From Cristatella mucedo (lineage: Eukaryota > Bryozoa > Phylactolaemata > Cristatellidae), in contig WPIO01000015.1 of NCBI GenBank assembly GCA_009760855.2, forward strand, positions 3,147,001 through 3,182,500: 35,500 nucleotides of DNA, written 5' to 3'. The notes beneath the pieces were generated by a model. The model did not search any database. It was not told the DNA's origin and saw only the letters and a list, made by a program, of their open reading frames with translations. Below are positions 1 to 31,860 of the stretch, piece by piece. The translations under genes and the position numbers were made by a program. Positions within the stretch are counted from its first letter, which is position 1; each line of letters starts with the position of its first letter.

Positions 1-3000
1 CTGCAGCGTCGGCGGTTGCCCCTGTGACTGCAACTGCTGCAGTCCATTTGCTTCGGTGTTTGGCCTCAGTGAACGACCGGACCTATTGATCACCGAGTCT
101 ATCTTGAGCGCCCAGCGCCTCAGCTCGGCGTGGCTGGTCGTGCACTGCAAGGGCTTCAGTCTTCAGCCGAGTGTTGATACCTTGCATTGACACGCTAGCT
201 ACCAGAGTGTTGATGCGAACGGGCAGAAGTGAGTCATCCGAGCAGCTTCGACCGTTGTGCAGGTTTTATCTGGCCGCTTTTATCTGGCAAGCCAAGCCAG
301 CGCCCGAAATCTTGCAAGCCGTGCTACCAGCAGCAATGCCGAACTAGCGAAAGCACAAAGCACTTGCCCATACGTTAGTTACTGGTGGTTCGGCAGGCAA
401 CTTTAGGTGATGTGCTACAAGCCTATAGCAGCTAATAGCCAGGTGTGTGTTTTCAGTCGCCCAAAGTGAGCTGCTGCGGTCAAGCTCATGCCTTATACAC
501 CAGCCAAGTCGCAAGTCATGGAAAAATCTGGTCACACGGTTTAATATCGACTTGCTCATAAGCCTCAGCTTATCGTGGCCATTTCGTAAGCGGTCTCCAG
601 TTCAAAGTCAGTGGCCAGGCTCAAAGTTAATTATTGGGGGCAGGACACCATCCCCTCCTTTAAAACTCACATCTGTCTTTGGATAGTTGGCTGCTTAGAG
701 CCTCGTGGTGCTCTAGTGCTTTTGACAGTGTCATTCGAGCATATTTGGCCTTCATACATCTTCTGGATTGCTGTTGTGAGCTGGCCGTCTGCACCATGCC
801 AGAATTGAGCCGTGCTCTTAACACTGGCTACATCGCCTCTTTGCAAGCCTCTTTGCAAGATCGGCAGCTAGATGTTGAATCTAGTCGCGGGCATGTCTAG
901 GCCTGTCTTTCTCCTCGGGCTATCAGCCACCGGTAGCTGCTGCTTAAAAAATAAATCGTTTGATCGTCTCATGCCGCAGCATCGGTTGACCTAAGGCAAA
1001 CTCAGTGTGACCTCAGTGCCAGTTAAGAGATGGAAAGCAGAGAACCAGGTTATGGACTGTTGGCCTTGCTGAAGAACCAGAGGAGAAGCTTCCGAAATGA
1101 AACTGTTTGTGCCAGCAGCAATGCACATGTCGGTATCGGCGTTCGATAGAAAGCAACGAATTACCGATCTGCTGTTCCTATCAAGCAAACCGAGGAGACG
1201 GAAGATAAACGAAAAAAAGGAGCCGTCGACCTTTTTTCATAGCAAAGCCGGCCAGCCCTTCATAGTCGCATGTATCCTACCAGCAAAACGTGCACCAGCC
1301 AAAGACTTTGTGTGTGATCACATGCCCAACTGAATGTCTTGCACTGATTGTTTGCTTTCCCAGCAAAAATTCATCTCCTGACCATCTTCCTCATTCAACG
1401 ACCATATAAAGATCGCTACAAGTAATCATTACAGGATTGACTCAAGAGGTATCGTCACCTGGCGTCATTTCGTTGCCGACCCAAAATGAGTCGCTGACGA
1501 TGTATACAGATGCCTCATTCCTTTGAAAATGCGTACCTGCAGATTCCAAGGCACAGTGGACGAGAGCCAGTCGCTCGCTACATGTGGCACCATATACTGG
1601 CTAGCTGGGAGCCTCGATCTAGTGCAAGCTCAACCTTTGTTGCAGTCTCCGAGTCTGTTATGTGGCAACTCACTGGCTCAAGACAGGCAAGCCTGGCTGC
1701 AGAGTTTTGTATCACCTATCAGCGCTGATAGAGCCGATTTATTTTGGGGGATGGTTGGCATCTGCCTCTGTAATGATGGCTGCGAATTGACAGGGAGCTG
1801 GTTCAGCCGTGCAAACCGTGCTACAGAAGTCTCGTATGATGGCCCACTGGGGCTCATTGTTTGCTGACACTGCACACTCTCTTTCACTTGCGCTTTGCTT
1901 ATACTCCGTGATGCGATGGTGGCGGTGCCCCCCTAATAGTCCACGTATGGATTGTGTGCACGTGCATATGCATGTGCATGCAGACGTGCACGTGTGCATG
2001 TCTGTGTGCAAGCGTGTATATTCGCATGCGTGCCCAGGGCGAATGCGTTCACCAACGCTGTGTTCATGACTGCCACCACATCCCGTGAATGCCCCCTCTC
2101 CCTTTCCCTTGAATGCTCGCTACCCCCCTAGTCGCTGCCTCGGTCGATTCCATGCAGCTGTCATGTAGACGTGTTCTGCTGCAGACATTGACTACATTCG
2201 GATAGAACCTCACGAAGCTCACGAGAATGCCATGTGCTGGTCCAACTCATCCGTCGGGTCCAGATTTAGCTTCTTGATTCGACGAACTCAGTCAGACGAA
2301 AGCTCAGGTAGCCGCGCCCGCGTAGGCGTGTCTTTGCTTGCCCTCGCGATGGCCTTTGATTTTAGCTTTTTTTTGCGATCGTCATGCCGGCGTGCAATGC
2401 CGATCGGCGTGGCCGCCCACTCCAAAGCTGCTAGCACTGAAGGCTGCAGACGAAGAGTGAGGCGGCGGGGCCTTTGCTGCCACTGAGATTGCTGTGCCGT
2501 GCCGGCTGCCGGGCCGGCTGCCGTCGTGCCTGGCCTTCCCCGTGTGCAAAGCCTTCGGCTATGCATGCATGCTCACAGGCCTGCTGTCTTGTTAATTAAT
2601 TTTAGGGTAGTCGTATGAACGGTGGCAATACCTAGCCTAGGAGGAGCATGCAGCTGCACTCCTGCAGGCATCCCTGTGCTGGGGGAGGGAGAGTGGTTGT
2701 ACAGGTGGCTGGGTTGGAATCAGACTGCTGCTGCTTGCCCTAAAAGTCGTGTGTGTCTGAGGCCTCGGCTCCGAATGATGTCGTCGCTGCTGCTGCATTG
2801 TGGGTGGCCCGAAGCTTGGATGGACTGCCCTGGGATAGCCTGCTCTGCACGAAGTTCCATTCGTGGCCTGTGTTTGCCAAGGTCGAGGTAGTTGGCTTGG
2901 ACATCGTGGCCAGCTCCCGCACACCACATGGGGGCACGTCGGCTGCTGGCTGCGCACAACAACAGCCTACTCTGAGTAAAGCAAGGAAAGCGAGGCCTGT

Positions 3001-3879
3001 CGCCCTGATGCTCTTAGCATAGAGCAGGGATAAGGCCAAGGCCATTTCCGGTACCTTATAGTTGAGGCTGCTAAGCCGGCCTAAGCTAAGCCTTACTCTG
3101 GGGGGGGAGGGACAAGCTTGGCTTGGCTCTTAGGTGGGTGGGTGGGTGGGTGGGGGTAGGTCTGCCCACCGCGAAGACGATCACAGATGGGTGCTCGTGG
3201 ATCGTCTTAAACTACTCTATGCAGATCCCTGTCTGTTGGTCAGCTGATGGTCCTTCAGTGTCATGTTTCTTCACTCAGTTACCGGTATTAATTTATTTAT
3301 TTTCTCTGCGACTCAAACTTCTGGTCTTGTCTGTTTTGTAGTTGGTGCTTTTACTCAGGGCACTGCCTGCGGTCATGATCTGCTGAAGTTTGCTGTCGCC
3401 GAGCACGACCCTGTGTGATAGTGTATTACTGCGATGGCCCTAAGGCTGTGCTTCTTCCTGCCGTCGTCCGGTTGCCCTTGCCAGCAGACGGAGCTCTAGT
3501 TTTTCTTCTAGCCCCAAAGTCTTGCAGGTGACAAGAGCTTGCACCTGGGGAAACATAGTTTAGGAAGCTGCAGTAGGAAGCCTGATGGCAGACCCTGCCA
3601 TCATTCTTTTGCCAGATGATCGGTGACATGGTTCGGCATGCAGCATTCCTCTTGCCAGCCTGCCTGCCTTAATGCTAGCCTGCCTGCTGTAACGAGCGGC
3701 CATGGTCGGACTGCTCGCTATACGGTTTGCAGGCGTTCCGTAACTTACTTTGCCGTGCTGCTGAATTTGACAAGAGTTGCAGTCACCACCGAGGTGGCTG
3801 CATCGGTGGTGGGCGCAGTGCAAGCAACTGACCGCCCACCCACCCGACAGCGGGGAAGCTCGTCTGACGTACGTTGTCG
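1..3879. other. Upstream region without supported gene
   Basis: Apart from the 80-base L2 relic at 1655 and G-rich repeats near 3100-3157, I see no convincing exon, promoter or RNA gene. Open frames here are short and lack family signatures. The true 5' end of the membrane-protein gene may lie here. Confidence 0.4.
1655..1735 (-). mobile_element. Short L2 fragment (RT C-terminal), minus strand
   Basis: The reverse strand reads VIQNSAARLACLEPVSCHIT, matching LVQNSAARLVCREHRSCHI of the other L2 copies. No extension beyond about 80 bases could be followed on either side. Confidence 0.6.
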
Positions 3880-23234
<19,355 letters not shown>

Positions 23235-24902
23235 GAACCACTCTTGTGATTCCGGCATGCCTTACTAACCCGTGCTCTTGTCCCTTTCTCTCGTGCCTCT
23301 CTTCTTTGCTCTCCTTCCTTCTTGCGTGATCTCTCGCTTCTCCTTTCTTTTTGCCTCTTCCTTACCGTCTACATGGTCCACCATTGCTTCGCGAATGAGG
23401 ATAACCTGTCAGCCGATGCCTCTAATACATGAAGCAACATAGGCTCACCCCCCCAGTGAAGATAGCCATGGTCTACTTCTTACTCGACACCATGTAACTC
23501 GTCTTTCGGCTCACGCCTCCACTTTACTTGTGCATGCGAGTTAGACTGATCCTGTCTACGACTTTCTTGTCTGTGTGTTGCGTCATTCATATATGCCGTC
23601 TTGGTGGCTAGTTTTTGTTTCGATGCTAGTCTTGATGCTCAGTGCTTTTACCCCTGTATGCCTTTGGTGCATCATGCGATAGTAGTTGGTTCAAAATCCT
23701 ACTGCCTTCACTCAATGGTCAGCCGGTGTTGTGGTTTTGAAATTGCTGGTCACTGCTGGCGCGTGTCGATTGCTTGCGCCACTCACGGGTTTCTCATTGT
23801 TGCCGCCATAACCGTTTTCCAACCTCCCTTTATATGTATGCGCAAAATATATTGCTATGTCTTGGAAATCTGTTATTCCAGAGTGGGGTGTGGCGTCTGT
23901 AATGCTCCTCTGCAACATTCTTCACTGTAGCTGTACTCCTTGTAAGCCACATTGCAGCCTGCACACTATGTTGTGAACATAGGATATTCTGTTCGTCCAA
24001 TTGTGCCAAGAGCCATGTGCACCAAGAGCACTAGTGGCGGTGGTTGCTAGGAAGACAAGGTTGGTGGTTGCTAGGAAGGTTGCTAGGGAAGCAAGCAAGG
24101 CTGAGCAAGAAGAGCACTGAGAGGGTAGAACAGAGAGGAGCACTGAGCGGGTAGTAGTCTCACTGCGTTGCCAAGATCCAGGATCAAAATTTTTTAGTCC
24201 CTAAATCCCCCTAGCCCTTGCTTGCTATGGGCCAGCCATAATAAGTGGCTTTTCAAATCAAATCAACTTCTTTGCATCGTTAAACATGCTGGACCGTCTG
24301 GCGTTTACCGTAGCAGGTCGCCTAATCTGATCGATGCACTCGTTTGTTTTACTACTAGGGCTTTAAGCCAGTCAACATGGTGGAGGTAGAAATCGAACTT
24401 ATTGCTCTCGATGCCTTCGGCTGAGTCTCGGGAAACTACCCCTCGAGGCATATTTGTTGTGAAAGCCTAGTCGCTCTTATTTTCATCAATCGTGGAACAA
24501 GTCCTATCGCTGATTATTGACTGTAAACCAGGGCTCCTTTCATGGCTAGATTAGTTTAAGAAGATTCGGGTGATTATTAGCTTTGCCAGTTGCTAGTACT
24601 GCTGTTTTCACAGTCAGACCGACCAGAGCTGCCAACAAGTCCTTTCTACTTTCGGTTCCAAACTTGGGATCTTAAAGACTATTCCGATCAATTTTAATAG
24701 ACTCCCAGAGTCTCCCACTCTGCTTTCCTTGTAACATCTCCAGGGATTCCAATTCATGGTATGTATAGCAGCAAGGTTTGAGGTGGGCAGGGTAAGAGCT
24801 TCATGATGTCTATCCTAAAATGAATCCCTACTGCATTCTGAGCCTGCTGCTAATACGGCCACCATTAGAGCGAAGCTTTGATAGATCTACACATGGAAGA
24901 AC
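23235..24902. other. 3' flank / UTR of the host gene, no further gene
   Basis: A pyrimidine-rich stretch (23280-23370) follows the stop codon. No clear poly(A) signal or second gene was recognised. Confidence 0.45.
24030..24160. repeat. Short tandem duplications
   Basis: The string ggtggttgctaggaag occurs at 24039 and 24063. A gagcactgag(a/c)gggtag unit occurs at about 24112 and 24138. These are small local duplications with no coding meaning seen. Confidence 0.7.
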
Positions 24903-25027
24903 ACTGCTGCTGTAAATCAGACTAATTAAAGCTGTATAGACTATTTGCCTTTTATATGGGCCAAACCAGCGCATATAAAAGACAAATATTCTGTACAGCT
25001 TTAGTTACTCTGATTTACAGCAGCAGT
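24903..25027. repeat. Inverted repeat, 56-bp arms with 13-base spacer
   Basis: The arms 24903-24958 and 24972-25027 are reverse complements with 5 mismatches by hand alignment (about 91%). They begin actgctgctgtaaatcag. The spacer is ggccaaaccagcg. It may be a small foldback transposon or a transcribed hairpin. No flanking target duplication or known family was recognised. Confidence 0.85.
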
Positions 25028-25154
25028 TTTTTTAATTATATGTTTGTGCATACTGCAATGACGCCAATCAATTGAATCGTCACCAATCAACTGAATGCTT
25101 TTTCTAACGCACGCAAAGTTCCTAGATGGAAATTTAGCTCACCCAGGACACTAG

Positions 25155-25216
25155 TAATAAGAGTTTATGTTTATAGCGCCTTTAGATAACTGAATCTCTT
25201 TCTCGGCACGTTGCAC
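25155..25216 (-). repeat. L2-type 3' tail, minus strand
   Basis: The plus strand shows tttatagcgcctttagataa then tgaatctctttctcggcac, the reverse complement of the L2/SINE tail pattern. No head or coding part was recognised. Confidence 0.6.
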
Positions 25217-26478
25217 GTGCTGGAAATAACCATGTCTGCGACGTATATAATTTCGTTACGCCTAAGCACCGAAAGTGCAATTCACACGCATGGAGCAAAC
25301 AATCAGCACTCGCACAGTTGAATCTATGCAGGCGTTTGCAGAGCGAGGCGTCTGCAGAGCTGCTTCTACAGGCTACTTCTGGGTGCATGCTAAGGTACCA
25401 AAGACCGCTCTGCCTTCGAAGCGGGAGCTGACATTGCAATTGGAAGGCCTATTATAGACGCTTCGAAGTTCATAGCACTAATTTCATTACGAGTGTACTC
25501 TGCAAACTCACTTAAGATCGCAACATTAGGTAGCCAATTTCAATTTGCTTTTTGCCTTTGGGTGCGAAGTTATTTTTCTAATCCATTTTGCCAACAAAAA
25601 TGAGAAAATAGCCACTTGTGTGAAAATACGCTGCTTCCGTGTACAGGGGATGGATATTTGGAAGCTCTCTGGTTTTTTATTAGGCATGATTCTGACGTCA
25701 AATTTTAGCATGCTTTGTGCCCCTACCCGAATGAGCGATATTTGATTGACATAGCGTCAAGAGGTTGCTTGCACCCTGCAGATGCATTTGACCGTGTACG
25801 CGGGCAATTTGTCAAGACGACATCTACTCTCCAACTGCCGACTATGGCACATCTTTTTCAGCGGTCCTGAACTGCTACTTCTATGCTACTCACTACCTCA
25901 ACTGCTCTCCTAACTCTGCTATGCTTCCCACTTTCTCTCCAGAGAATTCCGCAGTAACCTACCGACCGCTCAAGCAACTGCTACTTCTGCACTGTGGGCC
26001 CGCGTGTCAACCGCCAGAGAGGCCACAGCGAGAAAATCGTCACGTGTCCACATATTCCTTCATTCGTCGCCTCAGTGCAACACAGAACTGAGCTCCCCGT
26101 CCCCAGCATTCCGGATAGGGATCAGCCATTTTCAGAAGAGAGCAGTAAGTCGGGCTGCGAGGAAGATATTACGGATCCGCACTCCAATTTCACAGATGCG
26201 TTTGAAGAGGCAAAGACATACTTCCACAGCTAGAATGACCTCAACGATCTGATCAGAGACCGTGGTCTTACCTAGTCCAATGCTGTGAAAGTAACCGATC
26301 AGAGAATGCATTGCCAAATTTTCTCCAACATTAAGTAAACACATATCAATTTGGACTCATTTACTGCTCTTCCGACTAAATGGGACGACGAGACGCGAAT
26401 TGGTCAGTTTTCCAACCCCAGACGGTTTAAATCAAGTTAGTCACTGTCATGGTCACAAAAGCACAGGTTGTAGAAAAT
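25217..26478. other. Region without supported gene; one candidate exon
   Basis: An AG acceptor (cactttctctccag, ending 25942) and a donor (CA|GTAAGT at 26145) enclose an open frame of about 67 codons (LPTAQATATSALWARVSTAR). No family was recognised and no partner exon was seen, so it is not called as a gene. Confidence 0.25.
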
Positions 26479-26490
26479 AATGGCCATTTG

Positions 26491-26491
<1 letters not shown>

Positions 26492-26569
<78 letters not shown>
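26492..26569. repeat. (TA)n microsatellite, 39 units
   Basis: It is a perfect run flanked on both sides by aatggccat (26479-26487 and 26570-26578). The right copy is part of the L2 element. Confidence 0.96.
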
Positions 26570-26572
<3 letters not shown>

Positions 26573-28752
26573 GGCCATACTCACATCAAAGGTCACACAC
26601 TCGATCAAATTTTCTTATACCACTGTACTTTGTCATCATCAGTTATTACCAAATCCTGCTTATCTGACCACATGCATATCTCATTCAGTCTACAATGTGT
26701 GCCTGCCTCTAAAATCACATGTGAATCGCGAAACCTTAAGACCCTTGACATCGATGCTGTCCATGCGAGAATATCGGCCTTGCCTCTGCTGCTCAGTTCT
26801 CCCTCCGATCTGTCATCATTGGTAGATAGCTACAACACGACACTTGCTGACACGCTCGACGAGTTTGCACCTCTGACTAAGCGCACCTTGCGCCCTCGCC
26901 CAGACGGCCTATGGTTTACCATAGACATTAAACTAGCTAGGTCTACTAAGTGCAAGCTTGAAAAAGCATACACAAGATCAGGACTGACTGTCCATCGACA
27001 GTCATACGAGGACTACTGTAGGTCGTACCAATCGATCCTAGCCAAGGTCAAGTCTAGCTTCTATAAAAGCATTGTTGAATCACAGATGCACAATCCAAAA
27101 ATGCTGATATCGACGGTCAACCATCTCCTCAACCGCTCCCAGACTAGCTCTTACCTGATGATCACTGTGATGATCTAGCTGATTGCTTCTCTCGATTCTC
27201 TGTCCAGAGGATAGACACGATCAGGGAGTCCATCATCCCTGCGATGGCAGCATCTACCCTAGAATACTGTCCATCAATTCCTTGCAGCACCCCAATGTCC
27301 CCATTAAGGTAGGTTTATAGTGATCTCGTAATGAAGTTCATTTCACAATCAAAGAAGACAAGTCCTCTGGACCCTATTCCCACTGGCATGCTCCCACATT
27401 GAATTGATCTGCTGCTGCCATGCATAACTAACATAATTAATATGTCATTAGCCTCAGGTTATGTCCCAGCACCTTTCAAAAAAGCTGTAGTCAAGCCACT
27501 TCTCAAGCGACACTAGACCAAGAGGACTTGAGCAACTACCGCCCAGTCTCCCTCCTACAATTCCTATCAAAAACACTGGAACGAGTCGTGGCAGACTAGC
27601 TCAACTCAAATATTGAAACTTCAAACCTTGCTAGTAAGTTCCAAGAACAATCAGGGCTTTCACTTCTATGCAGGTGACACTCAGTTGTACCTTTGCTTTG
27701 ATCCCTCCCAGCCTTCGAGCACCTCGAATTCTCTCAACTCCATTGCTGCATATATTGATGACCTCGACACATGGATGGCAGCAAATTTTCTTAAATTAAA
27801 TGATGATAAAACTAACTTATTAGTTATGGGCAAACCAAGTGTGATTCAGAAGTTAGAAAGGCTAATGCTCAAAATCGGCTCTTCCAGCATGTCTCCTGTT
27901 GAATCTGCACAAAATCCAGGTGTCATGTTCCAAAGTGACCTCTCGTTAGACGACCACATCAGCTCCACAATCAAGTCTGCCTACTTTCAGCTACATAACA
28001 TTGCAAAAATTCGGGCTTGTTTAGATAAAGCTACCACGTCCAAGTTGGTCCATGTTTTTGTGACATCCCGTCTTGACTTTTGTAACTTACTACTGCTTGC
28101 TGGCCTACCGGCATTTGCAATTAGGCACTTATAGCTGATGCAAAACTCCGCAGCTAGGCTTGTCTGTCGTGAGCATCGCAGTTGCCACATCACACTACTT
28201 CTCGCCGACCTACACTGGCTCACAGTCAAGCAACGGATTGACTTCCAGGTTTTGCTGCTCATTTTTTGGTCCCGTCATTATTTGGCTCCAGCCTATCTGT
28301 CAGATATACTACCCCATCAGGCCAAGCATCGTACAAAGAGCTTTTCGGAATCCAGATCTTTACGTATACTTCATACAAACCTCAAATCCTCTGGAGAGCG
28401 TGCATTTAGTTCGTATGCATCCAAAGCCTGGAGCACTCCCGACTTGCGTCACCGCATCCCTGACTTGACCACAGTTAAAAAGAACTTAATAATGCACCTA
28501 TTTAGGACAGCATTTAGTGAGTCCCTGTGATTCGTCCTTTATGTGCTTATGTGTGTTGACACGGTGCATGCTACCACTAACCACACTTGCATGGTGACCC
28601 TGTGCATGCCCCCTAACCATGTTATTCATGTTGTTTATCAAGCATGATACCACTCACCATCGTATTTCTTTTGCAGCAAATGTAAAGTGCCTAGAAAAAG
28701 ATCTGAGTTCTCTGACGATGCTTAATCAAGTGTCTCGTTATAATTATTATTC
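26570..28752 (+). mobile_element. 5'-truncated L2 copy with internal deletion
   Basis: It starts inside the endonuclease (THIKGHTLDQIF) right after a (TA)n run. It is closely similar to 6240-8790. About 365 bases, equivalent to roughly 7312-7676, are missing at about 27645. That removes the region from the TESALL segment to just before the catalytic box. The box itself reads YAGD, so the first aspartate is lost. The RT end and tail (28678-28752) are otherwise complete. Confidence 0.87.
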
Positions 28753-28782
28753 TACTTTTGAATCATAAGTAAGAGAAAGCAC

Positions 28783-29050
28783 TTAATAATAATGACAGTA
28801 ATGCTCTTGATAAAGCGCCCTCAGAGAACTCAATCTCCTTCTAGGCGCTTTACATTTGCTGCAAAGGAAACACGATTGAATCTAGCGGGCCGAGCCTCGT
28901 TATAAGTGGATGAGCCTCGTTCGGCTCGTGCGTCTCGTAGCGAAGGACCCATGATCGAGCATCGAACTTATATGCACAATGTCAGCCAACTACTTTGAGC
29001 CTACAACCATTAGACTTGCGGCTAATGGATGAGCTAATAATTGCAAGTTA
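28783..29050 (-). mobile_element. L2-tailed element, minus strand, possibly tRNA-headed
   Basis: An excellent tail lies at 28783-28862 (reverse strand: gcaaatgtaaagcgcctaga, then gagggcgctttatcaag). Further right, the reverse strand has ataagttcgatgctcgatc, a weak box-B-like string, and tggttgtaggctc, a weak box-A-like string. It could be a SINE of another subfamily or merely an L2 3' end. Confidence 0.5.
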
Positions 29051-29360
29051 ATCGGCCCACTCGAGAGACCATGTTCGCTAAAACAAAGTGTCGTCCCACG
29101 CAGCAGCGATGAGTGGCAGTGGCAAAGCAGGCGTTGTTTAGTTACTTCCGGTGACGAAGTTCGAGAAACAGTGCGAGGCACCATTCTTCGGGCTGCAGCA
29201 CAGGTCGGTGCGAGCTCAGCTGGCGGCGTATTGATCTCACAATGCCAGTTGGTGCCAGATTTCACTGAAGCTTAGTGAAGCTTTCGCCTTGCCGTCGAAA
29301 AATCAGTTGGTGATCAAGCTGTCGGAAGATGTCACCGGAGTATCGACGTCTATAACTATC

Positions 29361-29460
29361 TTCTTGCTTCCGGCCTTCCTGTCTCTTCTTCCTGTCTAGC
29401 TTTCCGGTCTATCCTTCCCGTCTATCCTTCCGGTCCTTCCTTCCTGTCCTACTGTCTATA
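29361..29460. repeat. Imperfect pyrimidine minisatellite
   Basis: It is built of variants of ttcc(t/g)gtctatcc over about 100 bases. Confidence 0.65.
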
Positions 29461-29512
29461 GCTACCTAAAAATAACTAGCTCCTGTTCTTCATGCCAGCG
29501 AAATGAAAAACC

Positions 29513-29650
29513 ATACAGCTGGTGCAAAACTCGGCAACTAGCCGCATTTAGCCTTCTTACCTACCTGCACCAGCTCCCCATCAGGCAGCTCATCGACTTC
29601 AAGGTCCTACCACTCACTTTACGGGACCCCTTCATTCCCGACTTGCTTTG
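29513..29650 (+). mobile_element. L2 RT C-terminal fragment
   Basis: The sequence begins cagctggtgcaaaactcggc (LVQNSA) and continues with LLTYLHQLPIRQLIDFKVL, frameshifted. It is an isolated short relic without tail. Confidence 0.7.
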
Positions 29651-30355
29651 ACTATTGCTTCGGCTTCCTTATCAGCAGTGCAGGTCGGCGGGAAACCGTG
29701 CAACGTGGCAACTGCGACGCTCACGACTGACAAGCCTAGCTACTAAGGTTTGCACCAACTCATAAGGTCTTTTATTTCCCCCTTGCAGTTAAGCGCTTTA
29801 TTGCCGATGGACCTGCGAGCAGAGAGCTAGCTACAAGCGGTCGAGACCGAATGTCACAAATGCATGGGTCAACTCGTATGTAGTCTTCATGTATAAGCAG
29901 ACCCGAATATTTTTTAATGGAACGTAACTTAAATTAGGCCGGCTTGAAAGTGGAGCGGATGCGGTTGTCGAGTGAGAGGTCACTTGGGAAAAGGTATGTG
30001 CAAATGCTCAGGAGATATGTTAGCAGAGCCGATTTTGAGAGCTAAGCTTTCCCATTTCTGAGTCTTCCCTCAGAGATGCAGTCTAATAGTCTCTTGCTAA
30101 GCTAGCTAATTGTCGGCTTGGCAGCGACCAGCAGTAGTGCACGCACTGCTGCCAACAGTTTCAGCTTTGACGACAGTTACATGGTTGTTCAGTAAGTTGA
30201 GATGGCTCCTTAATCCGAGAGCATATACACGTGTTTTTATGCACAGTAATTTAGTATTCACGATAGGATTCTGGTACCGGTCCGTCTGGCGGCTGCGTGT
30301 CCATGGTCTGCTGCGGTGGCTACCGCCCACCTACCATCTTGTCGGCGCGGAGGCA

Positions 30356-30420
30356 TATGACATTTGTATGGCACTCTAAGAAATCTAAATTATCTTATGA
30401 GGCACTTAATATGTGCTGCA
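30356..30420 (-). repeat. L2-type 3' tail, minus strand
   Basis: The plus strand catttgtatggcactctaag followed by ttatgaggcacttaatatgt is the reverse complement of the L2-type tail. It might be the lost 3' end of the minus-strand L2 at 30525-32690, but the intervening C-terminal RT sequence is absent. Confidence 0.6.
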
Positions 30421-30715
30421 AAGGCAGCGTGTCCATATGGTTAGTGATAGAATTCGCAGTGTCAGCAAGCATAAGCACACGAAAGAAAATTCAGGCAGAC
30501 CGAGTTCGCTACATTCACCCGTGAATAGTAAGTTGGTTTATTAGTAATTTAATTTGAAAAGCGCCCATCCACGTGCGGATATCAACAATACACGCTGCAA
30601 GGGAGTTGCGAGAATTCGACATGCTGGAGGGCTGGGAGGGATCAGAGCAAAGGCACAACTGCGTGTCATCTGCGTATAAGTGAAAGCCTAGATTGTACCT
30701 GGCAATCAGATCGCC

Positions 30716-30826
<111 letters not shown>

Positions 30827-31860
30827 AGCCGGGAAAAAAAGCGGACCAAACACAAAGCTGCCCTGTGGTACTCCATAGTTCTTTAGATGATCTTTGTAGT
30901 TCACACCAATGCTCTGGAGTCTACCTCTGAGATAGCAGCTGAACCAACCATTGAAGTGCAGTTCCAGTAATGCCAATGATATATGAGAGGTGCTCAAGGA
31001 GGACTCGGTATTCTATAGTATTAAAAGCAGCCCGAAAGATCACGCAAAACAAGCAGAGAGACTCTGCAAAAGTCTGCATTTTAAGCAACTCGTTATACGC
31101 TCGAAGCAATGCTGACTCTGCGGAGGGATTAGCTGTAAAAACCAGACTGGAACTTCATAGCTAGGTATGAATTTTCAATATCTGAGTCGAGCTGGTCTGC
31201 CGCGACACATAATCGAAATGATAGAAGGGAAACTGGGCGGAAGTTGCTCAAGTTCTGTTGGTCTAGTGTTGCTTTCTTGAATAATGACCTGACTACAACC
31301 TTTTTGACAGGTGCTGAGAAATGACAAGAGGCTAATGACATATTAATGATGTTAGTTATGCATGGCAGCAGCAAATCTAGGCATCGTAGAAGCAGAGCAG
31401 TGGGAATAGGGTCTGGATGACTAGCTGTCTTCCTTGATTGAAATATGAACTTAAGGATGACTCGTGGCTTTCTGAATGTAGACATGGAGGTACTGCACGA
31501 AATTGAGAGACATAACTCCAGAGGGAATGCTGCCACGCTAGGGATGGACTCACTGATCTTGTCTATGTTGTTGACAAAGAAGCTAGAGAAGCGACCAGTT
31601 AGATAATCACAGGGATTAGTACGTAAGGAGCTAACCTGGGAGCGGTTAAGGAGATGGTTGATCGTCGACATCAGCATTTTCGGATTGTGCATCTGTGATT
31701 CAACAATGTTTTTTGTTGAAGCTAGGCGTTGCCTTCGCTAGGATCGATTGGTACAATCTACAGCAGTCCTCGTTTGTCTGTCGATGGACAGAAAGTCAGT
31801 CCTGATGTTTTATATGCTTTTTAAAGCTTGAGCGTAGTAGAGATAGCTAGTTGATTGTCT

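Noticed and set aside
3167-3232. Frame reading EDDHRWVLVD, resembling an Atg8-binding motif that would suit the N-terminus of a CCPG1-like protein
   Set aside because: There is no in-frame ATG, no pyrimidine tract before it (the sequence is G-rich) and no usable donor after it, so it cannot be joined to exon 1.
24360-24430. Reverse strand with agttcgatttctacctccacca, resembling a tRNA 3' end with CCA
   Set aside because: No box A, anticodon arm or matching acceptor stem could be found, and no second copy is present in the window.
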